Part shown: one piece after another, positions 1 to 6,162 of the stretch
How positions within the stretch are numbered: position 1 is the stretch's first letter
Layout: every line of letters begins with the position of its first letter
Source: Mycobacteriaceae bacterium
Lineage (GTDB): Bacteria; Actinomycetota; Actinomycetes; Mycobacteriales; Mycobacteriaceae
DNA: 6,814 bases
Direction: 5' to 3'
Assembly (NCBI GenBank): GCA_013362555.1
Contig: JABFVX010000270.1
Coordinates: 1 to 6,814 of the forward strand
The notes under the pieces: model-generated
What the model was told of the DNA's origin: nothing
Seen by the model: the letters and a program-made list of their open reading frames with translations, nothing else
Databases searched by the model: none
Program-made: the position numbers and the translations under genes

Positions 1-516
1 GCACAAGACGTGGCCGAGATGCTCGATTCGACGACCGAGGCAGTCGAGGAACTCCTGCGACTGGCACGCTCGGATTTCCTGAGCCGACAACCCTCGCGGG
101 ACAACCGGGAAACGCCGCCGCCGGGCTCCCATCTGGAGAATGCGATCGTCTCGAAGTTCGTCAGCGCCTACGAAGCCGCCGACGTCGAGTCCTTGACCGC
201 CTTGTTTACCGAGGATGTCGTCCTATCGATGCCGTCGCTGCCCTTCGAAGCCGCGGGCCGCGCTGCCGTCGCCCGGTTCTGCACCGCTCTGTTCGGATCG
301 GGCAGGCGATACGATCTCGTGCCGACACGAGCCAACGGGCAGCCCGCGTTCGGGGTCTACGCGCGGGCGTCGTCGGGCGTCCGCCACGGAACTGGGCTTG
401 TCGTTGTCAGCCTCAACGGCGACTCGATCTGTGCCATAACCCGATTCGACCGGTTCGTGCTCCCCCGGTTCGGGTTGCCGCGATCACTGCCGCCCGACTG
501 GAACGCTGGGAAATGA
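1..516 (+). CDS. ECF sigma factor with SnoaL-like C-terminal domain, 3' part only (5' end outside window)
   Basis: The reading frame is open from base 1, so the gene starts upstream of the window. The first 25 or so visible residues (AQDVAEMLDSTTEAVEELL) match the end of sigma region 4.2, the helix-turn-helix that binds the -35 element. They align residue for residue with AKEVAHMVDSSLDSVNSVL in the next gene. After a short polar linker, a SnoaL/NTF2-like domain runs from about visible residue 43 to the end, with the conserved blocks FVSAYEAADVESL, DLVPTRANGQPAFG and TRFDRFVLPRFGLPR. In SnoaL-tailed ECF sigma factors (SigG/SigJ/SigX5-like and ECF41-type groups) this tail contacts the sigma core and tunes activity in place of a separate anti-sigma factor. 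That role is family knowledge, not seen here. A GTG at position 10 is inside the helix-turn-helix and is not a real start. The stop is TGA at 514-516. The same-strand neighbour is a paralogue 257 bp downstream. Confidence 0.9.
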   Translation, partial: AQDVAEMLDSTTEAVEELLRLARSDFLSRQPSRDNRETPPPGSHLENAIVSKFVSAYEAADVESLTALFTEDVVLSMPSLPFEAAGRAAVARFCTALFGSGRRYDLVPTRANGQPAFGVYARASSGVRHGTGLVVVSLNGDSICAITRFDRFVLPRFGLPRSLPPDWNAGK

Positions 517-688
517 CCACCGGCGAGTGAGCTGGGCGTTGTGCCGGCGCGTCGGATTCGTCCCGACCGGAGCGACACCAACCCGGCCACTAGAGGGCCC
601 GAGGCAACGGCCTGCTTGGGACCCGATTCCAGGCAGACGGCGATCCGGGTCGTCGGCGGGTCGTGAGTCCGCACAGAACACCGCCCAC

Positions 689-717
689 TTGTTCTCCGAG
701 ATGTGTCTATATCTCTA
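689..717 (+). promoter_or_regulatory. Possible promoter for the second sigma factor gene (weak)
   Basis: An AT-rich patch stands out in GC-rich DNA about 60-85 bases ahead of the chosen start. It has TTGTTC at 689-694 and a TATATCTCTAT run at 708-718. No pair of boxes has both a good consensus and a 16-18 base spacer, so this is only a candidate. I saw no clear GGAAC-type ECF -35 box that would indicate autoregulation. Confidence 0.2.
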
Positions 718-761
718 TGGACGGAGAATGCGGAGTGAAGGTGGCCACTGGCGCCGAAGGC

Positions 762-766
762 GGAGG
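762..766 (+). promoter_or_regulatory. Ribosome binding site that decides the sigma factor start
   Basis: A perfect GGAGG lies 7 bases ahead of a GTG at 774. This is the best Shine-Dalgarno match near the start of the reading frame. It favours GTG 774 over the in-frame starts at 663 (GTG), 717 (ATG), 735 (GTG) and 741 (GTG). The start at 735 does have a weaker GGAGAA ahead of it. Confidence 0.65.
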
Positions 767-773
767 TGTCGTC

Positions 774-1775
774 GTGCATGATGACCCAGCAGCGGACTTG
801 TTGTCGCGGGCCAAGGCCGGCGATGCCGGGGCGTTCCGCCTGCTCACTGAACCGCATCGAGCCGAGTTGCAGGTCCACTGCTACCGGATGCTCGGCTCGG
901 TGGAGGATGCCGAGGACGCGGTTCAGGACACGTTGTTCTCGGCCTGGCAGGCGCTCGCCGGATTCGACCGACGAGCGGCGCTGCGCACCTGGCTCTACCG
1001 CATTGCCACCAATCGGTGCCTCAACCTACGACGAGCAGCAGTGCGCCGACCTCCCAAACAGATGGCCCTCCCGATGCGCGAGCTGCCCGAGTCGAACGGA
1101 CTCGGCGAGGTGGTCTGGCTCCAGCCCTATCCCGATAGCCTGCTGGAACAAACCAGGGACCTGGCACCGGGGCCACACGCCAGGTTGGAGCAGAACGAGT
1201 CGATCTCGCTCGCGTTCGTCACGGCTCTGCAGCTGTTGCCACCCCGTCAGGTCGCTGTTCTGGTGTTGCGCGACGTTCTCGGCTTCCACGCCAAGGAAGT
1301 CGCCCACATGGTGGATTCGTCCCTCGACTCGGTGAACAGCGTTCTCAAACGAGCACGCAGCAGTCTGCGCGCTGCTGCCCGCCCGGACCAGCCGCCGCGC
1401 CCGAAGTCGCCTGACGAACAAGCGATCGTCGCGAAGTTCGTTTCCGCGTACGAGTCCGCCGACGTCGACTCGCTGGTCACACTGCTGACCGACGACGCGT
1501 TCATGTGGATGCCGCCGATGCCGTTCGAGTACAAGGGTCCCGACGCGGTCGCTCGCCTCATCCGCAGCGTCTTCGACACCGGCCGTCGATTCGACCTCGT
1601 GCCCACCCGCGCCAATGGTCAACCGGCGTTCGGTTCGTACGTGCGCACATCGGACAGCAAGTACGCATCAGGGCTTATCGTGCTCGGGCTCAGCGGCTCC
1701 AGGATCTGCTCACTGACCCGCTTCGATCGTGGCGTCTTTCCCTGGTTCGGACTTCCGCGCACGCTCACCGATTAA
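774..1775 (+). CDS. ECF RNA polymerase sigma factor with SnoaL-like C-terminal domain (SigG/SigX5-like)
   Basis: This is a complete sigma-70 family factor of about 333 residues that directs RNA polymerase core to a small promoter set. Region 2 (residues about 8-90) shows LLSRAKAGDAGAFRLL, HRAELQVHCYRMLGSVEDAE, DAVQDTLFSAWQAL and TWLYRIATNRCLN. A linker with the WLQPYPDSLLE motif, typical of the SigX5/SigG subtype, follows. Region 4 (about 146-202) shows ALQLLPPRQVAVLVLRDVLG and the helix-turn-helix AKEVAHMVDSSLDSVNSVLKRAR. A SnoaL/NTF2-like domain (about 215-333) ends the protein; the length is normal for this subtype. The start is GTG 774, because a perfect GGAGG precedes it and the N-terminus then opens directly on the conserved DLLSRAKAGD block. 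Starts at 663 or 717 would add 19 to 37 residues with no family counterpart. No anti-sigma gene is adjacent, and the tail probably does that work. The tail closely resembles that of the upstream gene. The regulon is unknown. Confidence 0.95.
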   Translation: MHDDPAADLLSRAKAGDAGAFRLLTEPHRAELQVHCYRMLGSVEDAEDAVQDTLFSAWQALAGFDRRAALRTWLYRIATNRCLNLRRAAVRRPPKQMALPMRELPESNGLGEVVWLQPYPDSLLEQTRDLAPGPHARLEQNESISLAFVTALQLLPPRQVAVLVLRDVLGFHAKEVAHMVDSSLDSVNSVLKRARSSLRAAARPDQPPRPKSPDEQAIVAKFVSAYESADVDSLVTLLTDDAFMWMPPMPFEYKGPDAVARLIRSVFDTGRRFDLVPTRANGQPAFGSYVRTSDSKYASGLIVLGLSGSRICSLTRFDRGVFPWFGLPRTLTD

Positions 1776-1858
1776 CACTCCGGGTCGGGAAGCGACTCGG
1801 GTTGACGAACAGATGCATTCTCGCGGCGTCCGCGTGAAACGCCTGTAGTTGCAGAAAA

Positions 1859-1883
1859 CATTTCGAATATCTCGACCGAAATG
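1859..1883. repeat. Inverted repeat CATTTCG / CGAAATG, 7-bp arms
   Basis: Perfect arms at 1859-1865 and 1877-1883 are separated by 11 bases. The right arm overlaps the left arm of the next dyad (1879-1895). The repeat lies about 60-85 bases ahead of the large gene's start, where an operator or leader structure could act. Its function is not shown. Confidence 0.4.
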
Positions 1884-1895
1884 CAATGTGCATTT
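1879..1895. promoter_or_regulatory. 17-bp dyad AAATGCA-ATG-TGCATTT, candidate operator
   Basis: Perfect 7-bp arms with a 3-base centre sit 50 bases ahead of the ATG at 1945. The size and symmetry suit a site for a dimeric regulator. As RNA it is also a hairpin that competes with the overlapping 1859-1883 pairing. No specific regulator family is recognised. Confidence 0.35.
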
Positions 1896-1944
1896 GCGGC
1901 CTGGTTGAGTGCTGCCTTCGGGGTGGGAAAGGTGTCTCTTTGCC

Positions 1945-2259
1945 ATGGGCCAATTGCCGACATGGTTTCCGGAGTCGCAAATTGAGTATGTGCTCGGCCC
2001 GCGACCGGACGGGCATCCCGACAAGCTGCGGTCCGTGGAACACGGCTGGGGCGCCGCGGCGAATTCGTCCGAACTTGCCGCGCGGCGGTTGGAATCGCAT
2101 TCGGCCGCTCTCGACACGATGGGTCACGGCGACACCGGCCGTGCCCTGACGAAATCTGCGAAAGCTCAAGCGCGGGAACTACACAACATCGCCGAGTATT
2201 ACCGACACAATGGTGCGCAATGCGGGCAGACCGCGGCCGACATCGAATTAGGACAGTGG
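1945..2259 (+). other. WXG100-like / CpnT-like N-terminal domain of the large protein
   Basis: Residues 1-105 are predicted helical. They open with MGQLPTWFPE, then a Gly/Pro-Asp turn (LGPRPDGHPDKL), then a long helix with HGWGAAANSSELAARRL and a second helix KSAKAQARELHNIAEYY. This helix-turn-helix layout with a W-G pair in the first helix matches the N-terminal domain shared by CpnT-like and other ESX-linked actinobacterial polymorphic proteins. I did not find a convincing YxxxD/E type VII export signal just after it. Confidence 0.7.
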
Positions 2260-5200
2260 TCCTGGGACGCGATCGGCGCAGTCATGGCAGTCCAACTGGT
2301 CGCCGACGCCTACCTGGTATTCGCGAGCGGTCCGGTAGGGGCGGCGAAAGTCGCTGCCACCCGGACCGCGGCCAAGCTGGCGTGGCGTCGCGCCCTCCAG
2401 CGGATGATCGAGGTCATCGCCACCAACGGCATCGGCATGGCGACATCGCGGGCGCGAATTCTGTTGCTGTCCACCGCTGTCGGCGCAGGACTGGGTGGCG
2501 GCGTGCCCCTGGTCGCGCAGCTTGCGCAGCACCGCAACCACGATCGCGACCGCATCGACTGGACACAGGTCGGCGTGAACGCGATCGCGGGCGCGGGCGG
2601 CGGCCTGCTCGGCGCGGGCGGCGCCATGGCGGCCGCCCCGTTGCTCGAGCCGCTCACCCGGGCGAGCGCGCGGTCGACCGACGGGCCCAGGCGTCGTTTC
2701 GCCGCCGCCGCGACCGGAACGGTGATGCTCGGCGCCGTGTCCGGCGCCGCGGGCGGCATCGGCGGCTTTGTCGGCGGCGGCGCCGGGAGCTGGGCCTTCA
2801 CCGGTCAGGCGACCTGGCGTTGGGAAGACTTCAAATCCGGTGTTTTCACGGGCATTCTCGGCGAGGTCATCGGCGGCGCAAGCCACACCGCGCACGTCGC
2901 AACCCACACCCGCGCCCCGGACATTACCCCCCGCCCGCTGCCATCGGGCCCAGCCGCCTCGGACTTCCCCCATTTCGACAGCGTGTCAATGGATCCTGGC
3001 GCACCGCCGCCGCACGGCGACAACGACGGACGTGCGTCGCGGCAATTGGCCGCACTCGCCGACGTGCACGGCAACATCCATCTCGGCATGTTCACGATCC
3101 TGAACCCCGGACCCGAAACAGCGGCCGCCGTACGACAGCTCCGGCGCGTGCCGCCCGAGGTGTTCGACCGCGTGATGCGCCACCTCGAGCAAGGCGGCGG
3201 CCGTGTGGTCATCGGCACGGGCGGCGGCCTGGCTTCGTTGCGGAGCGGCAGCACGCTGGAAGGCTCGAGCATTCAGGCGCCGGAGACGTCGGGCGGCGTC
3301 TATATGCCGGAGACGCGGACTATCCTCGTCGATGCAGGCGTGCCGAATGCTGTGAGTTCCACGCTTTTTGCGTTCGGACTCGCCACGTCGGACGCGTATG
3401 GAACAGGCGGGCATGCCCTGCACGACCAAGGCGACTGGCGCGAATGGCATGACAGTCTCGTGCCCGCTATGCAGAGTGTTCAGCCGGCGCCCAAGCACCT
3501 TGACCAGCGTGAGACTTGGGCAACCACATTCGCGTTGTTGATGAGCGGCGCCGAATTCAAGAAATTCTGGCCCACATTTGATGTCGACAGGATCGGCGGA
3601 CTGTCCGCTTACTACTCCACCGCCCTCGGCGAACCCGTCACCGGGGTTCTCTCGAGCACGCCCGGCGCTGAGCCCGTCAAACCCGGGCCGCCACGCGTTG
3701 CCTCGGCTCCGCACGATAGCCGTGCCTCCACAGCTGCACACATACACCCGGGCGAGGCGACGCCTACAACCACGGAGACCGGACAACTCCCGGCGGCAGT
3801 GCAGAAGCGTCCAGACGACGCAGGGGCGCCTCGTACTAACCAGCCTGTCGTGAAGACGTGGAAGGAGCACTGTGAACGCGTCGGCGATCCGGGCGCTGAG
3901 ACGATCCAACGGATAGAGAACCAGGCCTGGTCGCCATGGTTTTGGAATGGCCAGTACGAGCTGGCCCGCCGGATGGTGAAATTTCCCGACGGACAGCTCT
4001 GCATAGTGGACGCCAACGACGCCATCCTGGCCACAGTGTCGACCAACTACGTGCACTGGAATGGCAATCCCGACAATCTGGACACCTGGGACGCGGCGGC
4101 AGACAACCCCTACCAGTCAGGCGACGCGAGACAGGCGAGCACCGCACCCGACGAGAAGAACACGATCGTCCTGCTGGCCATGAACGTGCCACCGGGAAAC
4201 CGAAAACTCGGGCTGCCGGCCGCGCTCATCGCCGAATTGCGGGCAGTGGCGACGCGACTGAATGTCGAGCATGTCGTCTCGCCGTTCCGTCCGTCCGAAT
4301 ACGGAGACGCCGTCATCTCGGCCCATACCCGCGGACAGCCTGTCCCTGCCTTCGCCGCATACTCGGCCACAGTGCGCTCGGATGGCACTCCGGTGGACCC
4401 GTGGCTCCACTCGTTGGTGGTGTACGAAGGCATGGATCCGATACGACCGCAACAGGACTCCTGGACAATCCCGTACCCTGCCCGTGATTTCTGGGCGTTC
4501 AAAGCATACGACGAGGCGAACCGCGCGGCCATGCGGGCACGCGGTGCGGGTGTTCACCCCGAGTGGGTGAAGGTGACGACCGAGTTGGGCGAGGCGTGGT
4601 GGTGCGGCGAAACCGGGTACTTCTTCGAGCAGCCCGACGGGAGCTTCCTCTACCGGGAGTTCAACTTCTGGGGTGAAGTGCCGCTCGATTCACCCGCTGT
4701 CCAGCTCGCTCACCTCGCCGAGGAGGTCTTGGCGGCCGATGCGCAGCGCCTCATGACAGACCTGCGAGAACTCGTCCAGCACCGGTTCCACCTGGAGACC
4801 CCGGACAAGGTGCTGCCCTTCCACATCGCTCAATACGCTCGCCACATGGCCATCGAGCACAACCCGGCGCTGCGGGCCGTCCCCTACTCCTGGCGAGGTA
4901 CGCGGGATCAGGTTCGCGGCCTGCTCGAATCCCTGCACGTCGCCGACTTTTACGGCTTGCGCGGCGACGCCGAGCACCGGACCGAATACTTCCTGATGTT
5001 GAGCGAGGTTGCCCGCCTGCGCGAGCTCGCGACAGCCGACGGCATGCAACCGGCCGCCGCCATGCCACAGCACCCGGCAGGCCGCGACACCCGGCTGGAA
5101 GCGCTCGCCCAACGTTTCACCGGTTCCGAAGACCCCTACCGTTTGCTTATCCACTACCGCCGGCAGCGCGGGCACACCGAGCGCGGTGTCATCGACGCCC

Positions 5201-6162
5201 TGGCAGACCTGAATCCCCGCGAGCGCCGAACATATGACGATTGGGGCCAGTTCGACCCGGTCGAGTACGCGGTCCGCAATTACTACGGCGAACGAGTCGA
5301 CGGCCACTGGGAGCCCGGCGAGCCCGGCCGGTGGATTCCGGCACAGTTCGTCGAGCGCACGTTCTCCTTCGACCAGGACATGATCCTCGCGGCCTACCGG
5401 GTGCTCCACCACTGGGAGGTGGAGCCCGAAAGCCTGAGCAGCGCGGTCGAATTCGCCGGCGCGAGCCCCATACCCGGAATGCTGCTCGCGCCGTTCCTCG
5501 ATCCTGGGGGCCACGGCCTGACACAGATCGTCTACGAGGGGAGTTCCTCGGAGCAGAGATACGTGCAGGCACTGCGGGAAGGTCGCCCGTATCGACGCAT
5601 CGACCCGTACGGCTTGCCGCGGACCGACGCCACCGACGGCCCGGTGCCGCTGTTCGGCGAGGTGATCAGCCAGGCCGGCCGCGAGGTGTTTCCCGGTCAC
5701 GACCAGTCGTTCGCCAACCCCATGGCACGGGTCCGCGGCCACGGAGAGATGCGCACCGGCAACATCTTCGACCACCTGGCCGGTCACGTCCCGGACGCCG
5801 GGGAGCCGCCGCGCCGATGGGATGCGGTGGCGGCGTTCTATGTGGTCGACTCGATCAGCGCTGATCCCAGCGTGATGTGGCAGGCAGTCGACGCCGCTGT
5901 CAACACAGCCGAGAAGTTCGCGGTCTTCGGGCTGGTCATGAATCTTCCCGCCGAAGAAGGGACACAGGAAGGCCACGGGTGGTCCGCGGGGGCGGGAACG
6001 CGCTTCCCCAACACGGTCTACTCGCGCGCCGATTGGGAGAACTACCTCCGCCACCATCCCCGAATAGACGACGCCAAGTCCCGCATCATCGAATTCCGCA
6101 GCGACGACACATTCTCCGCAGGCGAGAACGGCGTCGCGCTCGTCATGATCAAGCTCCACTGA
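1945..6162 (+). CDS. Giant multidomain WXG100-like protein with dead-peptidase, GNAT and methyltransferase-like domains
   Basis: This is a protein of about 1405 residues whose overall function I do not recognise. Domain order by residue: 1-105 WXG100/CpnT-like helical N-terminus with the family's LPTWF opening and W35-G36; about 105-311 hydrophobic and Gly/Ala-rich segments that may contact membrane; about 367-564 metallopeptidase-like fold with a lost active site; about 565-634 Pro/Thr/Ala-rich disordered linker; about 635-912 GNAT acetyltransferase-like; about 913-1096 unrecognised helical region; about 1097-1405 NNMT/SCO2525-like methyltransferase domain. The N-terminal type is known from ESX-associated toxins and effectors of actinobacteria, so export is inferred. 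No Sec signal peptide is visible. I chose ATG 1945 because the family's N-terminus begins there. A GTG at 1909 would add 12 residues, and the only purine-rich stretch (AAAGG, 1928-1932) sits 12 bases from the ATG. No immunity-like gene follows; the next genes converge from the other strand. The frame is intact throughout, so the gene is not a pseudogene. Confidence 0.9.
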   Translation: MGQLPTWFPESQIEYVLGPRPDGHPDKLRSVEHGWGAAANSSELAARRLESHSAALDTMGHGDTGRALTKSAKAQARELHNIAEYYRHNGAQCGQTAADIELGQWSWDAIGAVMAVQLVADAYLVFASGPVGAAKVAATRTAAKLAWRRALQRMIEVIATNGIGMATSRARILLLSTAVGAGLGGGVPLVAQLAQHRNHDRDRIDWTQVGVNAIAGAGGGLLGAGGAMAAAPLLEPLTRASARSTDGPRRRFAAAATGTVMLGAVSGAAGGIGGFVGGGAGSWAFTGQATWRWEDFKSGVFTGILGEVIGGASHTAHVATHTRAPDITPRPLPSGPAASDFPHFDSVSMDPGAPPPHGDNDGRASRQLAALADVHGNIHLGMFTILNPGPETAAAVRQLRRVPPEVFDRVMRHLEQGGGRVVIGTGGGLASLRSGSTLEGSSIQAPETSGGVYMPETRTILVDAGVPNAVSSTLFAFGLATSDAYGTGGHALHDQGDWREWHDSLVPAMQSVQPAPKHLDQRETWATTFALLMSGAEFKKFWPTFDVDRIGGLSAYYSTALGEPVTGVLSSTPGAEPVKPGPPRVASAPHDSRASTAAHIHPGEATPTTTETGQLPAAVQKRPDDAGAPRTNQPVVKTWKEHCERVGDPGAETIQRIENQAWSPWFWNGQYELARRMVKFPDGQLCIVDANDAILATVSTNYVHWNGNPDNLDTWDAAADNPYQSGDARQASTAPDEKNTIVLLAMNVPPGNRKLGLPAALIAELRAVATRLNVEHVVSPFRPSEYGDAVISAHTRGQPVPAFAAYSATVRSDGTPVDPWLHSLVVYEGMDPIRPQQDSWTIPYPARDFWAFKAYDEANRAAMRARGAGVHPEWVKVTTELGEAWWCGETGYFFEQPDGSFLYREFNFWGEVPLDSPAVQLAHLAEEVLAADAQRLMTDLRELVQHRFHLETPDKVLPFHIAQYARHMAIEHNPALRAVPYSWRGTRDQVRGLLESLHVADFYGLRGDAEHRTEYFLMLSEVARLRELATADGMQPAAAMPQHPAGRDTRLEALAQRFTGSEDPYRLLIHYRRQRGHTERGVIDALADLNPRERRTYDDWGQFDPVEYAVRNYYGERVDGHWEPGEPGRWIPAQFVERTFSFDQDMILAAYRVLHHWEVEPESLSSAVEFAGASPIPGMLLAPFLDPGGHGLTQIVYEGSSSEQRYVQALREGRPYRRIDPYGLPRTDATDGPVPLFGEVISQAGREVFPGHDQSFANPMARVRGHGEMRTGNIFDHLAGHVPDAGEPPRRWDAVAAFYVVDSISADPSVMWQAVDAAVNTAEKFAVFGLVMNLPAEEGTQEGHGWSAGAGTRFPNTVYSRADWENYLRHHPRIDDAKSRIIEFRSDDTFSAGENGVALVMIKLH
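2257..2880 (+). other. Hydrophobic and Gly/Ala-rich, possibly membrane-interacting region of the large protein
   Basis: Residues about 105-311 contain several nonpolar stretches: AIGAVMAVQLVADAYLVF (109-126), ILLLSTAVGAGLGGGVPLVA, AIAGAGGGLLGAGGAMAAA (about 213-231) and VMLGAVSGAAGGIGGFVGGG. Glycine-zipper-like runs of this kind are common after the N-terminal domain in WXG100-like toxins and may insert in or span a membrane. This is inferred from composition only. Confidence 0.55.
3046..3636 (+). other. Metallopeptidase-like domain with degenerate zinc motif, in the large protein
   Basis: Residues about 368-564 follow the layout of toxin-associated HExxH metallopeptidases (anthrax lethal factor-like fold). 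There is a strand block GGVYMPETRTILVDAG, a helix where HEFGH is expected, and a later RETWATTFALLMSG helix that would supply the third ligand (E523). The helix reads STLFAFGLATSDAYG, so the five motif positions are FAFGL (475-479): both histidines and the catalytic glutamate are gone. If the alignment is right, this domain is catalytically dead and structural or binding. Confidence 0.5.
3637..3846 (+). other. Disordered Pro/Thr/Ala-rich linker in the large protein
   Basis: Residues about 565-634 are low-complexity and rich in Pro, Ala, Thr, Ser and Gly (for example PGAEPVKPGPPRVASAP and PGEATPTTTETGQ). They join the N-terminal secretion/peptidase-like half to the C-terminal enzyme-like half. 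Such linkers often mark the boundary between a delivery part and a cargo part. Confidence 0.6.
3847..4680 (+). other. GNAT N-acetyltransferase-like domain in the large protein
   Basis: Residues about 635-912 resemble long GNAT-fold proteins. The core has KFPDGQLCIVDANDAILATVS (strands 2-3), then NTIVLLAMNVPPG (strand 4), then the acetyl-CoA loop RKLGLPAALIAELRAVATRL. The family loop R/Q-x-x-G-x-G/A appears as R753-K-L-G756-L-P758, so only the last small residue is altered. VEHVVSPFRPSEYG and DPWLHSLVVYEGM follow, as in this extended GNAT subgroup. Activity is plausible; the acceptor is unknown. Confidence 0.65.
4681..5232 (+). other. Unrecognised helical region between the GNAT and methyltransferase domains
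   Basis: Residues about 913-1096 are rich in Leu, Ala, Arg, Glu and His and read as several helices, such as AVQLAHLAEEVLAADAQRLM, VLPFHIAQYARHMAIEH and DQVRGLLESLHVADFYGL. I recognise no family or catalytic motif. It could be a helical linker or a separate small domain. Confidence 0.4.
5233..6162 (+). other. SAM-dependent methyltransferase-like domain (NNMT/SCO2525-like), C-terminus of the large protein
   Basis: Residues about 1097-1405 follow the order of SCO2525-type and NNMT/PNMT/TEMT methyltransferases: opening WGQFDPVEYAVRNYYG (1100 on), a helix where the family has D-x-x-I...F, motif I at about 1168 (VEFAGASPIPGMLLAPFLD), an acidic-strand equivalent (TQIVYEGSSSEQRYVQAL), a GNIFDHLAG block (1272-1280), WDAVAAFYVVDSIS (1292-1305), and the closing strand GVALVMIKLH. 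Motif I is E-F-A-G-A, where the family has D/E-x-G-x-G, so SAM binding may be weakened or lost. Confidence 0.6.

Larger units (their letters stand above)
1776..1944. other. Intergenic region ahead of the large gene, probable promoter/operator zone
   Basis: The 169 bases between the sigma factor stop and the large gene's ATG become distinctly AT-richer from about 1840 to 1900, as expected of a promoter region. A TTGACG at 1802-1807 looks like a -35 box, but no -10 box follows at 16-18 bases. Two overlapping inverted repeats (1859-1883 and 1879-1895) lie here. A short GC-rich inverted repeat, CGCGG-CGT-CCGCG at 1822-1834, could belong to a terminator of the sigma gene but has no T-tract. Confidence 0.4.

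Noticed and set aside
551..567. Hairpin GTCGG-ATTCGTC-CCGAC after the first sigma gene as a terminator
   Set aside because: The stem is only five pairs, with no T-run and no extension; chance is likely in GC-rich sequence.
663..773. Earlier starts for the second sigma factor (GTG 663, ATG 717, GTG 735, GTG 741)
   Set aside because: The added residues have no counterpart in the family, and the best ribosome site (GGAGG, 762-766) serves GTG 774. GTG 735 with GGAGAA ahead remains a lesser alternative.
1802..1830. TTGACG as a -35 box of a housekeeping promoter for the large gene
   Set aside because: The bases 16-18 nt downstream are GC-rich (GCGGCGTC) with no -10-like hexamer.
1909..1944. GTG 1909 as the start of the large protein
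   Set aside because: It would add the residues VLPSGWERCLFA ahead of the family's usual MG-x-LP-x-W opening, and I see no good ribosome site in front of it.
2220..3452. Plus-strand open frame of 410 codons
   Set aside because: The product is extremely Arg-rich and without pattern, as expected from an out-of-frame reading of GC-rich coding sequence. It lies wholly within the large gene.
2986..4056. Minus-strand open frame of 356 codons
   Set aside because: Antisense shadow of the large gene with no family signature or ribosome site that I could credit.
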